Assembly (NCBI GenBank): GCA_905147135.1
Contig: LR990052.1
Span: 15,004,200 to 15,068,199, forward strand
Source of the DNA: Blastobasis lacticolella
Taxonomy: Eukaryota > Arthropoda > Insecta > Lepidoptera > Blastobasidae
Direction: 5' to 3'
Length of the DNA: 64,000 nt
Part shown: positions 53,706 to 64,000 of the stretch, one piece after another
Numbering within the stretch: the stretch's first letter is position 1
How the letters are laid out: each line of letters opens with the position of its first letter
The notes under the pieces: generated by a model
Databases searched by the model: none
Told to the model about the DNA's origin: nothing
What the model saw: the letters and a program-made list of their open reading frames with translations, nothing else
Translations under genes and position numbers: made by a program

Positions 53706-54117
53706 CTAAAACTGTCGCGTAACCAAAATAAAGATACCTATCCAACTAATCTAAAACTTGGAAGTCACGTGACTTCCCTAAAGTTGGTTCGTTTCCAAAC
53801 GGCCCAATAAAAGACGGGGACAGAACCTCGAGTCGCTGTGTCGGAGTCGGGCTCATTAGTACTAATCCCAATGGACCATTGACTAATTGGCCACACTAAC
53901 AGTCTCTGAGATGGAGTACACAGTTGCGGCCCAGACGTTGAGTTTGGAATTAATAGACAGGACTCGTATACTATATGCAACCGTGTGTGTATACGAGTAA
54001 ATATGCAATCTAATACTATTATTAAATTGATGGGATGATGATGGATAGAACCATTGCTGTTGTTATTTTTTTAGATATAAAATCACACAAAGTACATAAG
54101 TTGTTTGGTTTATTTTG
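53706..54117. other. No recognisable feature
   Basis: Spacer between two inverted copies of one repeat. Confidence 0.4.
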
Positions 54118-54305
54118 TACTAGCTTCGTTCGACTTCGTTCGCGTGTTGTCCTACCCTATAAACCTTTCTCTTGAATCACTCTATCTATTGTTGATAACC
54201 GCATTAAAATCCATTGCAAAAGATCTAAGCGTACATATATGCATACATAGATACGGAGAAACAGACGGCGGGAAGCTACTTTGTTTTTATTATGTATATA
54301 TAGAC
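54118..54305 (+). repeat. Interspersed 'cgacttcgttcgcg' repeat
   Basis: 'ACTAGCTTCGTTCGACTTCG', 'TTGAATCACTCTATCTATTG', 'AACCGCATTAAAATCCATTG' and 'GACGGCGGGAAGCTACTTTG'. With 53510 to 53705 it forms an inverted pair. Confidence 0.6.
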
Positions 54306-54740
54306 AGACATCATATTAAAAACCAAATACAAAGATAAGTATTTAAAGAAAACTATTTAGCTGTCAGAGATATAATTTGAAAAAAGCATATACATCATAA
54401 TTCATCATGCCCTCTTTATTTCAAGGAGAAATAGGACGGCGGGCCCCGGTTCCTCACGCGACCGAGATTGACACCAAGATGCTGATGATGATGGTTTGTG
54501 CCCGTTGTTTTTCATAGTTTGCCTCATATGGCGTTTGAATAAAAGTATATAATGGGATTAATAAATAAACCTTTTAAAACAACTTACCTTGTCTATTTCT
54601 TCTAAGTCCATGCCGTAACCGCAAAGGAGTTACGACTATGTGACTCTCTTCGTTTCTGTCACATATTACGAGAGTAAAGGAGCTCTAGTCTAGCTTCGAT
54701 GTGGCACGATTTAGTGCAACGATAGTGTAATTTGCCTTTT
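54306..54740. other. No clear feature
   Basis: 'GGCGGGCCCCGGTTCCTCAC' and 'GACACCAAGATGCTGATGAT' at 54432 to 54495 may be a badly worn SINE-B end. Nothing else seen. Confidence 0.35.
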
Positions 54741-55461
54741 AGTAGAGAATTCAGTGCACTTTCATTTGATTTAAATCAATTAGACTTACTTTTTAAATGG
54801 CAATAGACCTAATAGTAGAGTATTCAGCGCACTTTCATTTGATTTAAATCAATTAGACTTACTTTTTAAATGGCAATAGACCTAATAGTAGAGTATTTAG
54901 CGCACTTTCATTTGATTTAAATCAATTAAACTTACTTTTTAAACGGCAAAAGACCTTATAGTGGAGAATTCAGCGCTCTTTCATTTGATTTAAATCAATT
55001 AGACTTTCTTTTTAAATGGCAATAGACCTAATAGTTGAGTATTCAGCGCACTTTCATTTGATTTAAATCAATTAGACTTGCTTTTTAAACGGCAATAGAC
55101 CTTATAGTAGAGTATTCGGCGCACTTTCATTTGATTTAAATCAATTAGACTTGCTTTTTAAACGGCAATAGACCTTATAGTAGAGTATTCGGCGCACTTT
55201 CATTTGATTTAAATCAATTAGACTTGCTTTTTAAACGGCAATAGACCTTATAGTAGAGTATTCGGCGCACTTTCATTTGATTTAAATCAATTAGACTTGC
55301 TTTTTAAACGGCAATAGACCTTATAGTAGAGTATTCGGCGCACTTTCATTTGATTTAAATCAATTAGACTTGCTTTTTAAACGGCAATAGACCTTATAGT
55401 AGAGTATTCGGCGCACTTTCATTTGATTTAAATCAATTAGACTTACATTTTAAATGGCAAA
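54741..55461. repeat. 73-bp satellite, ten units
   Basis: Units start at 54741, 54814, 54887, 54960, 55033, 55106, 55179, 55252, 55325 and 55398. Each has 'CGCACTTTCATTTG', the 14-bp palindrome TTGATTTAAATCAA and 'TTTTTAAAYGGCAATAGACC'. The units at 55106, 55179, 55252 and 55325 are identical over all 73 bases; the first four and the last differ. Confidence 0.97.
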
Positions 55462-55810
55462 AAACATCGAGGCGTTCGTCTACAGGCTGATTCTCTTTAC
55501 GGTCTCTCTACCATAGCTGCCTTACTGCATGCCTAGTACCGATGGCAACTGAAGTAATTTTAATTTAAGCTTGTGGCCAATCTTGTACACAATTTTTTAG
55601 ACCTTTTAACCTCCGGCTTCGGCTTCGGCCGTAGGTTGTGGTGTCAGCCGATTCTGTAGGACACTTCTGCGAACACATTAGTTAAGGCAAGGTTTTCTTG
55701 CGGGTTTGGACACTGGTGCGTCATAATTAGAGGCCGTAATGAATTAATAGTATTTTGTACTACACAAAATAATTTGTACAACAGTTCCTATGCCAATGAA
55801 AATTTACATT
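55462..55810. other. No recognisable feature
   Basis: Flank of the satellite; 'CCTCCGGCTTCGGCTTCGGC' at 55611 is a short local repeat. Confidence 0.4.
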
Positions 55811-55940
55811 GCTACAAACTTATCTGACCCTGTGACGGGCGGCGCTGTTTTTGGCATTGGCATGTAAGTTCAAATACAATTCAAAATTAAGTTCCGCCTT
55901 CTCAGATCCTTTTGGCCACCGGTTTAGTTAAGTTTGTGGC
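55811..55940. mobile_element. 130-bp MITE, free-standing relative of the nested arm MITE
   Basis: GCTACAAACTTATCTGACCC at the left and the complement of GCCACAAACTTAACTAAACC at the right. ATT is on both sides (55808 to 55810, 55941 to 55943). It matches 705 to 819 in ends and layout. Confidence 0.6.
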
Positions 55941-56572
55941 ATTGTAATAAGAAATATAATCTGCATTTTATAAGTAGAACGCCTTTCCCACGCTGCATCG
56001 CATACGTGTTGTGTCTTAAAAAAGCGGTGAATGAAATCTCTGAAACGTTGACTGTGGAGATAATATGGCGCCCAAAAAATAAGGAGATAGGTGCCTGTAA
56101 TATCAAGTTTTAGCAGATTATCAAGATCAAGCGAGAGCTACAAGGCTTTTTAGATTTAAAAAATATAATAAATCTTAAGCTTACTTTGCGCCTTTAATGA
56201 CTGACAGTAATTACAAAGTTTGTATAAAAATAAGGGTATCATAATTCATACTTTAAGAATTTATAAAAGTATTAGAAAAATGTTGATCCAATATCTAGAT
56301 TTATTTGCAACTATAGGACATTCCCAACACCAGGGGTGTAAACTGGTGTAAACTAGTATCTTAAAGCTTTGGCTTTGGAAGCCGTGCCAGCACGTGATTG
56401 TGAACGTAATACGCACTTTACGTTAAATTCAATAAAATGGCAGAGCAAAGACCACATCGTTTCACTTGCTACGGTCCTGACAAAGCTCTGTCGCTTCTTT
56501 CATATTTATAAAACTTTTCACACATTTTTGTCGGTAAAAGGTACTCTTGACCTTCTTTTATGCTCAGTGTAA
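55941..56572. other. No recognisable feature
   Basis: No coherent frame or repeat. Confidence 0.4.
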
Positions 56573-56921
56573 GGAGCGTCGGTGGCCGAGTGGTTAAGGT
56601 ATACTCGTAAGCGAGAGGTACCGGGTTCGAAACCCACTGCGGCCATGTACCAATGACGCTTTTCTGAGTTATGTACATTAGTTTAATGCTAACCGATGCT
56701 CTTACGCTGAGGAAAAACATCGTGATGAAACCTGCACAGTCAGGCGAATGAATGTGTAACCATGCTCCAATCTGGTCAGATTCCCTTGGTAGCAGGGTCG
56801 CGGAGGCCAGATTTCAGTCGCTCTACTGTAATTACCTGATCTGCCAAATCCTGGATCATGGTCAAGGCGGATACCGGGCCCTCGTACGCGAAAGCACAAC
56901 CGGGATATTAATGCCAAGATG
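56573..56921 (+). mobile_element. SINE-B, full length
   Basis: The tRNA-like head 'GGTGGCCGAGTGGTTAAGG' (A-box) and 'GGTTCGAAACC' (B-box, about 56622) resembles a class II tRNA (Leu/Ser type), with 'CTCGTAAGCGAGAGGTACCG' between. The body carries 'ATGTACCAATGACGC', 'TGCTAACCGATGCTCTTACG', 'CCAATCTGGTCAGATTCCC', 'AATTACCTGATCTGCCAAAT' and 'ACAACCGGGATATTAATGCC'. The length of 349 bp defines the family for this window. Confidence 0.9.
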
Positions 56922-59794
56922 TTTATTTTTTATTAATTTATTGGGCAGACATGCCTTTCTCTAAAATCGATTAAATATTTTGTAGATTTGTAGGACAGAT
57001 ATCTATTATCTGAATTCGAATAAAAATAAACAGAATATACAAATCCCTGTTTTATTTACAAAAATTACACCACTGACGTTTATATTTTCACAATTGACGT
57101 TGCCGTAGCAGCAGTTACAAAACGAAGTTAAAAGTTACTGTTGGAGTTAAACACAGAGCAAACTTAGTTGCCCATGTTGTTAAACAGTGAAGTTGTAGTT
57201 TAAAATTCTATTAGGTACGGTCAGTTGTTGAATTAGACAAATAAAAGTTCGAGGTGCGTTTTCTAGTTGAGTGTGTGAGTTTTGCTTGTGCACTTGAACT
57301 ATAGGTACCACTAATTATTTAAAACTTATTGTATTAAAAATTTACCACCATGCACTACGGACAGTGACTCTGATTTACGCGAAACAAATTACAACAAAAA
57401 TGTTTTTTGTGCTCCATTAATTGAGGGTTATAATTGTAATTATAACTATTATATTTCTTTTATTTTCTTGTAATATGGCTGTTTTATTTGAAACTCTTTA
57501 ATTGGGTATAGAGAACCTATATCCTATTTTATATCGAACTTAGTCTCACCATTTGATCAATGTTTCATTTTGATACGGCTTCAAAAAGCAGGATCGAAGC
57601 CACAAACGTAGCAGTTGCCGTGTATCAAAGCAAATGCATTTCCCGCCACACGGACCACGGTGAGGCTGTCGGCCACACAAGGATGCTACGATGTGCAAAG
57701 GATGTGCAAGTGATTAAAATTGAAAACTATTGTAGGTACCTACTAAGGGAAACCTCCAGAGTAAGCTCAAAACAGTCCTTAATTAGTCCAGCAGAATAGA
57801 ATAGCGCCAAACCATTTCGTTAAGGGTTTGCCCCGATTAAGAATTTTCTGGGGCCCTGTTTTTGAAACCGCTCGCCTCCACGCGAGCGCTCGCGTGCGCT
57901 ACCTATCTCTTTCACACTCGTCGTAAGTTGCTAGAGACAGAAAAGACAAGCATTAGAAGAAGAGCGCTCCGCCTGTTCCTGTTATTAAATTTAATATCCT
58001 GTGTACTTGGAAAAACTTCACTGTGAGCGCTTTGACATATTATTATAAGGACACACTTTCGCATTGATAGAGGTAAGATGAAAATGTTAGTGCTATAAAT
58101 AGATAGAATTCTAATATGCAAATCCAGGCCAATGTAGAATAAAATTAGACTTTTATTTGTAATAACAAATGTACAGATTGCTACGCGGGACGTCCACCGT
58201 AGCAGTCTGTGCTACGAACATGCCACCTTAATTGATATTCTAAATACAACTAATTTGTCTGGTATGTTCGTAAAGGCACATAATACAATACTTTGTATAT
58301 CGTATAGGTAGACCTCTACTCATTAAATAAGTGGTCCCCAAACGTCAAAAAGATTACGAAAAAATCCAAAATTTAATGAATGTATGAAATAGAGTAGTTT
58401 CCTCTTTTCTATAGTTCTTATTAATGTGCAAAAACATGAATAAGATCCTCCTGTTCTATGACCCTCATATTTTTCTAAATATTCCAGGATACGAGTGGCA
58501 ACCCTACGGATGATCGACCACAACTCATCGAGGCAGTGCCCGGCCCAACTGATCCCCATCCAGTGTTTGCTTTGATGTCAATCGGGCACTGATTGTTTCT
58601 TTCACAGTCAGGATACAGTCATTTGATTGATACATGCATTAAAGCTGGTGTTTCCCGAGCGTGCTTCATACTAATGTAGTCTGATCATGTTTTCAATATT
58701 ACACTGTCACAGGTAATTAAATTTTGTATACGTGATCCAGAAACCAATATCTATGCTTGTGGTTTGTTAGATTTTCGATAAAATACGAGTATATCGTTTC
58801 AAAGATACACGGGATATAAGATTCGCGGTACAAATTTTCAATCCCGTGCAACTTTGAAATGATAAATTTTAACGAAAAGCTGACAAACCAAAAGCATAGA
58901 AATTGGGTTCTGGAAAATTTCATAGGCTTTGATAGCGTAATATTGTAAATTTAATCAAACTACGTTTGTATTGTAGGAAACATATCTGTTAAAGCTTACA
59001 TGTGTAGATGTCAGCATTAAATAATACATCTCAGCTTGTTCGTCTTTGGAGAACGTCGTCACTGTCGCACGTGTGTGCAAAATCTTTTATTTTAATTTAC
59101 TTCTTTTTAGATTTTTGGTGTTTTTGATAAAGTAATTAATGCTTTATACCCATTAACGACAAACTTTGCAACTTCAAGGCCATTTTCGATATCAGCTTTT
59201 AAAACAATTGGTTATGTTACCACTTGGCGCTTAATCAATAAATAATGAAATAACATAACACTTAGCCCGGCTTACACCAAACTCTTAAAACACGTCTAAA
59301 TATTATGTTTAATTAAAATATTTTTTATACGAAGTCTTTATTTCAATATCAGCTTAAATACGTTCAAAAAGTTAGTGCTAGCCGCCCTTAAAATCTAAAA
59401 TAACTTAACCTTTCTGGAACACTTCTGTTTGAAGAGTAATAAATTCAAAGAGGCGTAATAATAAAACCAAACGTCGGGGGCGCGAAACGAATTGGAAACA
59501 TTAATTGACATCGGGTCTGGCGCCGAAAAACCCGACAGGAAAACCCGACAAGTGTTTGTCTTTCGTTAGCGATATTTGCATTCGGCAAGTCGCGTGGAGG
59601 ACTTGCACGAAGGCACAGGTAAGTGTTGATGAAAAAATGTAGATAGTTACTGATGTTTCAGTTTGATCGTTCGTATAAATGTACGACGTAAGAAAATCGT
59701 GTATAAATATTAGGTTTATTTTCGAGCAGCTGTTCTGTTGCATCTCTCATCCTCTATATTAAATGAATGTGAGTTTGCTGTTGTTTTTGGGGTA
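56922..59794. other. No gene identified
   Basis: About 2.9 kb with scattered short frames. 57840 to 57900 has a small palindromic 'CGCCTCCACGCGAGCGCTCG' patch. 57776 to 57835 carries a 'AGAATAGCGCCAAACCATTT' relic as at 49770. Nothing else recognised. Confidence 0.4.
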
Positions 59795-59960
59795 CCGTAC
59801 CTCAGAAGAAAAAAGGAAGCCTTATAGGATTACTTTGTTGTCCGTCTGTCCGTCCTTCTGTTAAGACACTTTCTCAGGAACGCGTGGACCTCCACGCCAC
59901 ATATTAATTTCAGCTTGATACATATCAAGTACCTACCTTTGGTATAAAGTGTAGTGGTTG
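59795..59960 (+). repeat. Interspersed repeat 'ggggtaccgtacctcag'
   Basis: 'GGGGTACCGTACCTCAGAAG', 'GGAAGCCTTATAGGATTACT', 'GTCCGTCTGTCCGTCCTTCT' and 'CGTGGACCTCCACGCCACAT'. I recall this text from many insect genomes as a repeat of uncertain class; only one copy is present here. Confidence 0.45.
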
Positions 59961-60213
59961 AGGAATAAAGTTTAGCCATTAATTATTATCACAGTTATTA
60001 CCTTTGATATATAGTTTTTTTTTCGTGTTCGTGTAATATTTATTTTATATGTGTACATAAAGAACGCACGGGCAAAGGCGGTAAGTCAAACTGTCAAAGT
60101 GACAGTGACAGTCAGTCAGTCCAATTCTGGGACCAATAATGTCTGGAACGCTCACCGGCTCAATGTTGCCACGGCCCGCAGCCCCATTTTTCTAAATGTT
60201 ATTTGTGAAACAT

Positions 60214-60325
60214 TATTTTGTATTTTATGACATTCATTCTTATGAACGTCATAAAATACAAAATAAACCTAAATTGTAAACCTAAATTGAATAAAAATTA
60301 TTTGACTTTGACTTTGAAAGTGAAC
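60214..60325 (+). repeat. Perfect 18-bp hairpin and LINE-like tail
   Basis: TATTTTGTATTTTATGAC (60214 to 60231) pairs exactly with 60248 to 60265. It is followed by 'ACCTAAATTGAATAAAAATT' and a (TTTGAC)n end typical of CR1-type 3' tails. Confidence 0.5.
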
Positions 60326-60816
60326 ACGGCAATCTATTCTTAGGTTACATCACCAGGTGGCGCAATTATTTTTGATGTGCAGGGATTGAACCGATTACCT
60401 TTCCAACAGCGGGCAGCCTCACCTAAGCTTTCAGACCAATCAAAAATATAATTCGCACCAATGAGTTGACATTCTTTGCAGAAAAATCATTTTCTTTGAT
60501 CGCAACGAAAGGCAAAGTCCAGCAATACTTGACCCACATAACCCCTTCATGTGTAGGGCAAAAAAGAAAAGTGCGAAGAAAATAAATAAATCGCGGCTCT
60601 TCCTTAGCTGGTCGTTTTAACGAAACAAATCTTAAATAACTGGCAAACATTGGTAACTAGAGTAATATGTGCAATAAAAATGTTTTTTCATCCGTAACTT
60701 CGGTGAAAATAGGTTGCTTTTTTATTTGTTTTTAACACGCTTTTATTAGCTTCACTTGTATGTTTGTGGGTTTGTAACTCTCCGTTTTGCGCCTGCTTCC
60801 TTGGCCCTGATAACAG
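60326..60816. other. No recognisable feature
   Basis: A 75-codon minus frame without known motif. Confidence 0.4.
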
Positions 60817-60969
60817 AAAAAAAACTTAAAACAATAGTATATAAAAAATACTAGTATAATTGAGAGAAAAGCGTGGGATGCTCGAAATACGAAAATTATG
60901 GCACAAAGCGCCCCACGCTTTTTCCTCAACTATACTAGTTATATACTATTGTTTTAAGTTTTTTTTTAA
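60817..60969. mobile_element. 153-bp foldback element
   Basis: AAAAAAAACTTAAAACAATA on the left and its complement on the right. The arms continue through 'TACTAGTATAATTGAG' and 'AAAGCGTGGG' over about 65 bp with few mismatches, around a 13-base centre. A MITE is likely. Flank duplication not resolved because the ends are A/T runs. Confidence 0.65.
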
Positions 60970-61224
60970 TTATTTTCAGCTTTTTAGTTCGATATTCTTT
61001 AAAAGCATGTTCTTTAGTTTTTTTAAACTATATTTATTATAATTTAAATAATGAGAACCGTCTCGATTGACTATCATTACACAGATATATCGTTGTAAAT
61101 ATCATTTAAAATCTTCATCTCTTCACCATCATCATCCGAGCGGTAGCTATCCCCGTCTATGTCCCGGCTTCTGCCAGGGTTCGCTTTCCGGCTCATTGTC
61201 CTCATTTTCCAAATCATAATCACT
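60970..61224. other. No recognisable feature
   Basis: T-rich sequence. Confidence 0.4.
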
Positions 61225-61382
61225 ACATAATATAAAACAAAGTCCCAAACGGCGTCTGTCTGTCTGTCTGTTCGCGATACTGAATGAATTGGATATTGGA
61301 GACAGAGTGATTCATGAGGAAGCTTTAGGCGTTTAATTTGTTAAGGTTACTACCCGTGTAAAGCCGGGGCGGGTCGCTAGTA
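61225..61382 (-). repeat. Interspersed repeat, reverse
   Basis: 'AACAAAGTCCCAAACGGCGT', 'GACAGAGTGATTCATGAGGA' and 'CCCGTGTAAAGCCGGGGCGG' followed by GTCGCTAGTA. Distant relative of 53510. Confidence 0.5.
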
Positions 61383-61626
61383 ACGAATAAGAAAGTCAAT
61401 TCCTTGTGGGTGCACATTATTTTATAAGTATTTACATTGTAATAAAACTTTGGTTGTATTACTTGAAGAACTCTATTAAAATTGATATAAAATTAATAGA
61501 TCCTAAATGTCGAGTTACGTCAATTTTATGTTTGCTGTCTGGAAATTAACTTATGGTAGAGAGTAAACAAACATTGTTTTTTTTTGTTGCTACTGGTTAG
61601 GCGTATTGGAGAAATAATCGACACTA

Positions 61627-61685
61627 AGGGTAGGGATAGGGATAGGGTAGAGGTAGGGGTAGGGTAGTGGTAGGGTAGTGGTAGG
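61627..61685. repeat. (GGTAGG)n-type minisatellite
   Basis: Imperfect GGGTAG, GGGATAG and TGGTAGG units. The unit is not the insect telomere repeat TTAGG. Confidence 0.9.
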
Positions 61686-62079
61686 ACGCCATGTGAACGA
61701 TGTCGAAACAGGCCCGCTAGTAGGTATAATATGTAATAGCATACTAATATCGAAAAATTTGCAAGAAGGTTGACTTGTTTTTCTTGAAATTAAAACTTCT
61801 TCACCGGTAAATCCCGGCTCAGCGGCTAGTGATAAATCTACCAGTCAGGGTCCGCTCTTCTGCTAGGAAAGCGCTTTCAGATTTACTACCCCCTACCAGA
61901 ATCCTTCATAAAATGAATGGGTTTGGCTTTTAACGTGTTGCGACTGCCATCTGACCCACACAACGGGTAAAGCTGAATCGCCAGAGCCTCATCAATCTGC
62001 CAGCAGGGGGACCGAGTACAGGTGAAATTGGCTTGGGCCCAATGATCCCTTTGACGTAAGTGTTAAGGTAAAAAGAATA
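61686..62079. other. No clear feature
   Basis: Contains a worn 'CGACTGCCATCTGACCCACA' that may be SINE-B in reverse (61948). Confidence 0.35.
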
Positions 62080-62252
62080 ACCATGATCCAATCTGGTCAG
62101 GTTTCCCTGTTAGTAGGGTAATGGAGGTCAGATGGCAGTCGCTCGAATATAATTATCTGATCTGCCTATTCCTGAATCATGATCAAGGCTACCCCGAGCT
62201 CACGTGCGCGCGAGCACAACCAGGATATTAAAATAGGCCAAGATGATGATGA
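62080..62252 (+). mobile_element. SINE-B, 3' half
   Basis: 'ATCCAATCTGGTCAGGTTTC', 'GGAGGTCAGATGGCAGTCGC', 'TGAATCATGATCAAGGC', 'GCGAGCACAACCAGGATATT' and a GATGATGAT tail. Confidence 0.85.
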
Positions 62253-62998
62253 TAAATCCGTGTGGTGTCCGGCAGAACAGAATATAGCACCAACCTCTTC
62301 GGCGACTAGTGGCATAGAGGCAGACCAGCTGGGACCTCCGCCGACCAGAGAATGGCCAAAAGAGTTTTCTGTTATGCTTTCGACACAGCAATCGGCCAGC
62401 CAGCAACCAGCCTGCTCAACCGGAAGATTACGGCAAACCCTCCACAAATGTGGAGGAATCTCAAAGCCAGCAGTGGACCATGAGAGGCGATGTTGTGATT
62501 TCTCGAGTAAAATGTTTATATTCGTGTTCTACGAATATTAATTTCTTTTTCGAATTCTCTAAAGTATTTCGATGCCTCCCTGTTTCTAATTTTAAATTCC
62601 GCTCAGTGTTGATTGTTTCTCGAAAGCGTCTGCGAGGTACAAACGATAGCTGCCGACACCCTTTGAGAGTAGTTGCAGGTCATTATTTCACTAATTGCTG
62701 CAGCGGCTCTCGCAATCTGGTGAATATTACAAGCCATCCGAATAGCTCTTCAACCTTTTTGAAAGGATTGTTTCTATAAATAACTTATTGTCGTTCTGAT
62801 GAGAGTGGACATTTTGATGTAGTGGACCATATGAACCCAAATAAATCTCCTTTTATTATTAATAATTAAGTACGGACAAATAATTTGTTACTATCTAGAG
62901 GCTAAAAATTGACTATCATCATCGGCATCATATCAGCTGCAGGACACCCACTAATCGCTGGTCATAGACATAGGAAATGATTGAGGCAAATAAATGAG
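62253..62998. other. No gene identified
   Basis: Frames of 109 and 120 codons (62450, 62179) overlap SINE and RTE-tail text ('AAAGCCAGCAGTGGACCATG' at 62464) and are not likely genes. Confidence 0.45.
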
Positions 62999-63092
62999 GC
63001 TGACAGCATAACTAATGTACATAACTCAGAATTGCGTCATTAATACGTTTACGAGTCGGGTACCTTAATCATTCGCCCACCGACGGTCACGC
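62999..63092 (-). mobile_element. SINE-B head fragment
   Basis: In reverse: 'ATAACTAATGTACATAACTC', 'GCGTCATTAATACG', 'GAGTCGGGTACCTTAATCAT' and 'TCGCCCACCGACG' (A-box complement). Confidence 0.75.
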
Positions 63093-63884
63093 CTTATTAT
63101 TTTCCATCAATTAAACGTCCTTTTCTACCTTTGACAATATTTCAACTGATGTCAACAAAAATCTTTTAATTAAAAACTCGATTCCGTGTCCAAATCCATC
63201 CCAACCGCCGGCCGAGCCAATTATTTATTATTTGACTACCCTAACGAAGGGTATGCGATTCAAGTACTCTTTTGATAGTAGAAATGTTACGATGCTTCAA
63301 CAAAGTACGTTTTTTTATGCATATAGTATTTTGCATTGTCAAAAGAGTCTTGCCTAAAAAACTTGCAAATTGTTACTTCGTTTCTTTTACTTAAGTGTCC
63401 AGCAAAAAGTCGTTATAAGATACTTTTTAAAAGAATATACATTAATGTTTTCTTAAATTATGAACGTTTGATTAGAGATAGTGGAGTCACCAATTGGAAT
63501 AATGTGACCTACTTACGCCTACGGGGCAAATGTGTGACGTTATACGACAAGTCAAAATCAGCATTGGTAACACCTAGTTAGTATTTGCAGTATCTTTAAA
63601 ATACCATAGCCAGCGCAGCTGATCCTGCACGGAAACAATCATGAATTTAAGTCGAATTTAAGTAGTTTGTCCGTCACGATCATAGTAACGAGTAAAAGGA
63701 TAATCCTATCCTAAAACACGATTAAACGTAGGCTTCACTGGAGGACTGCCGACAAACAAGGGAGGCCCGTCCCAGATTTCCCCAGCCCTTTCTGAAAAAC
63801 TTACTATCAAAAACGTAACGATAGCACTAGGTAATATGGCTTGACCCTTATATTGAACATATATTTATCATAGGTATGGCATCT
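63093..63884. other. No gene identified
   Basis: An 81-codon frame (63336 to 63581) has no known motif. The rest is featureless. Confidence 0.4.
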
Positions 63885-64000
63885 GACGACCTGAGTGATT
63901 CAATGGTCAACATGCCGGTCTGCCTCGCAAGAGGTCCCGGGTTCGACTCCCGGCCGGGCAGCAATTGAAATGATGAATTTTAATTTCTGTTACGGGTCTG
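63885..64000 (+). mobile_element. SINE-A, cut by window end
   Basis: GACGACCTGAGTGATTCAAT, 'CATGCCGGTCTGCCTCGCAA', a B-box-like GGTTCGACTCC, then 'GGGCAGCAATTGAAATGATG' and 'TTCTGTTACGGGTCTG' up to the last base. It is a nearly undamaged head. Confidence 0.93.

Noticed and set aside
54741..55461. CRISPR-like regular repeat array
   Set aside because: Units are contiguous 73-bp tandem copies without unique spacers, and the genome is eukaryotic.
56573..56650. tRNA gene with A-box and B-box
   Set aside because: The head continues into the SINE-B body and has multiple copies; no acceptor stem closes it.
61627..61685. Telomere-like repeat
   Set aside because: The units are GGGTAG/GGTAGTG variants, not the insect TTAGG repeat, and the array is short and irregular.
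62179..62541. 120-codon plus-strand frame
   Set aside because: It begins inside SINE-B and runs through an RTE-type tail; a minus-strand frame overlaps it fully. No motif.
63885..63965. tRNA gene with B-box GGTTCGACTCC
   Set aside because: It is the tRNA-like head of SINE-A, present in about ten copies in the window.

Overview
This window looks like non-coding, transposon-packed DNA from an insect, most likely a moth or butterfly. It is A+T-rich and has no recognisable intact host gene. It is densely filled with tRNA-derived SINEs, RTE-like and CR1/L2-like LINE fragments, short palindromic DNA transposons (MITEs) and 'cgcgacttcgttcgcg'-type interspersed repeats. The lepidopteran assignment rests on my recollection of these repeat families, not on a search.

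The main architecture is a pair of copies, in opposite orientation, of one large terminal-inverted-repeat (TIR) element. The left copy (1 to 2704, minus) runs off the window start. The right copy (39881 to 46485, plus) is complete, with matching ends and a TAA duplication. Both carry a subterminal GACGCA-type minisatellite, an ORF whose N-terminal part resembles PIF/Harbinger transposases, an old SINE and a small nested MITE. The right copy was later invaded by a 1.27-kb TTAA-flanked element, a 310-bp MITE flanked by TTA, and a 5'-truncated LINE that itself took a SINE. The left copy keeps the empty target site of each of the three direct insertions, so insertion boundaries can be read to the base. 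Over the shared ORF the copies are about 97% identical, with 8 replacement and 3 silent differences, which looks neutral.

Between and beyond these copies: 3.5 to 4.7 kb is a decayed LINE; 5.6 to 8 kb holds SINEs, a 200-bp palindromic MITE and a SINE split by a LINE; 10.4 kb has an RNase H relic; 14.8 to 20.6 kb has four LINE relics; 27.27 to 27.78 kb is a TA-flanked mariner-like element with perfect 31-bp TIRs. The best preserved coding sequence is a CR1-group LINE at about 29.8 to 33.1 kb (minus). It has an intact 964-codon endonuclease plus reverse transcriptase ORF and the tail of an esterase-like ORF1. From 33 to 39 kb there are further SINEs, two with unusual head rearrangements.

To the right of the large element are a 248-bp two-copy tandem, more LINE tails, several palindromes, a 73-bp satellite of ten units (54.7 to 55.5 kb) with four identical units, a full-length second-type SINE (56.6 kb) and more MITEs. 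One possible first coding exon of a host gene (8053 to 8216, minus) is noted with low confidence. The elements do not form a pathway; the window records successive insertions, with relative order readable from the nesting.
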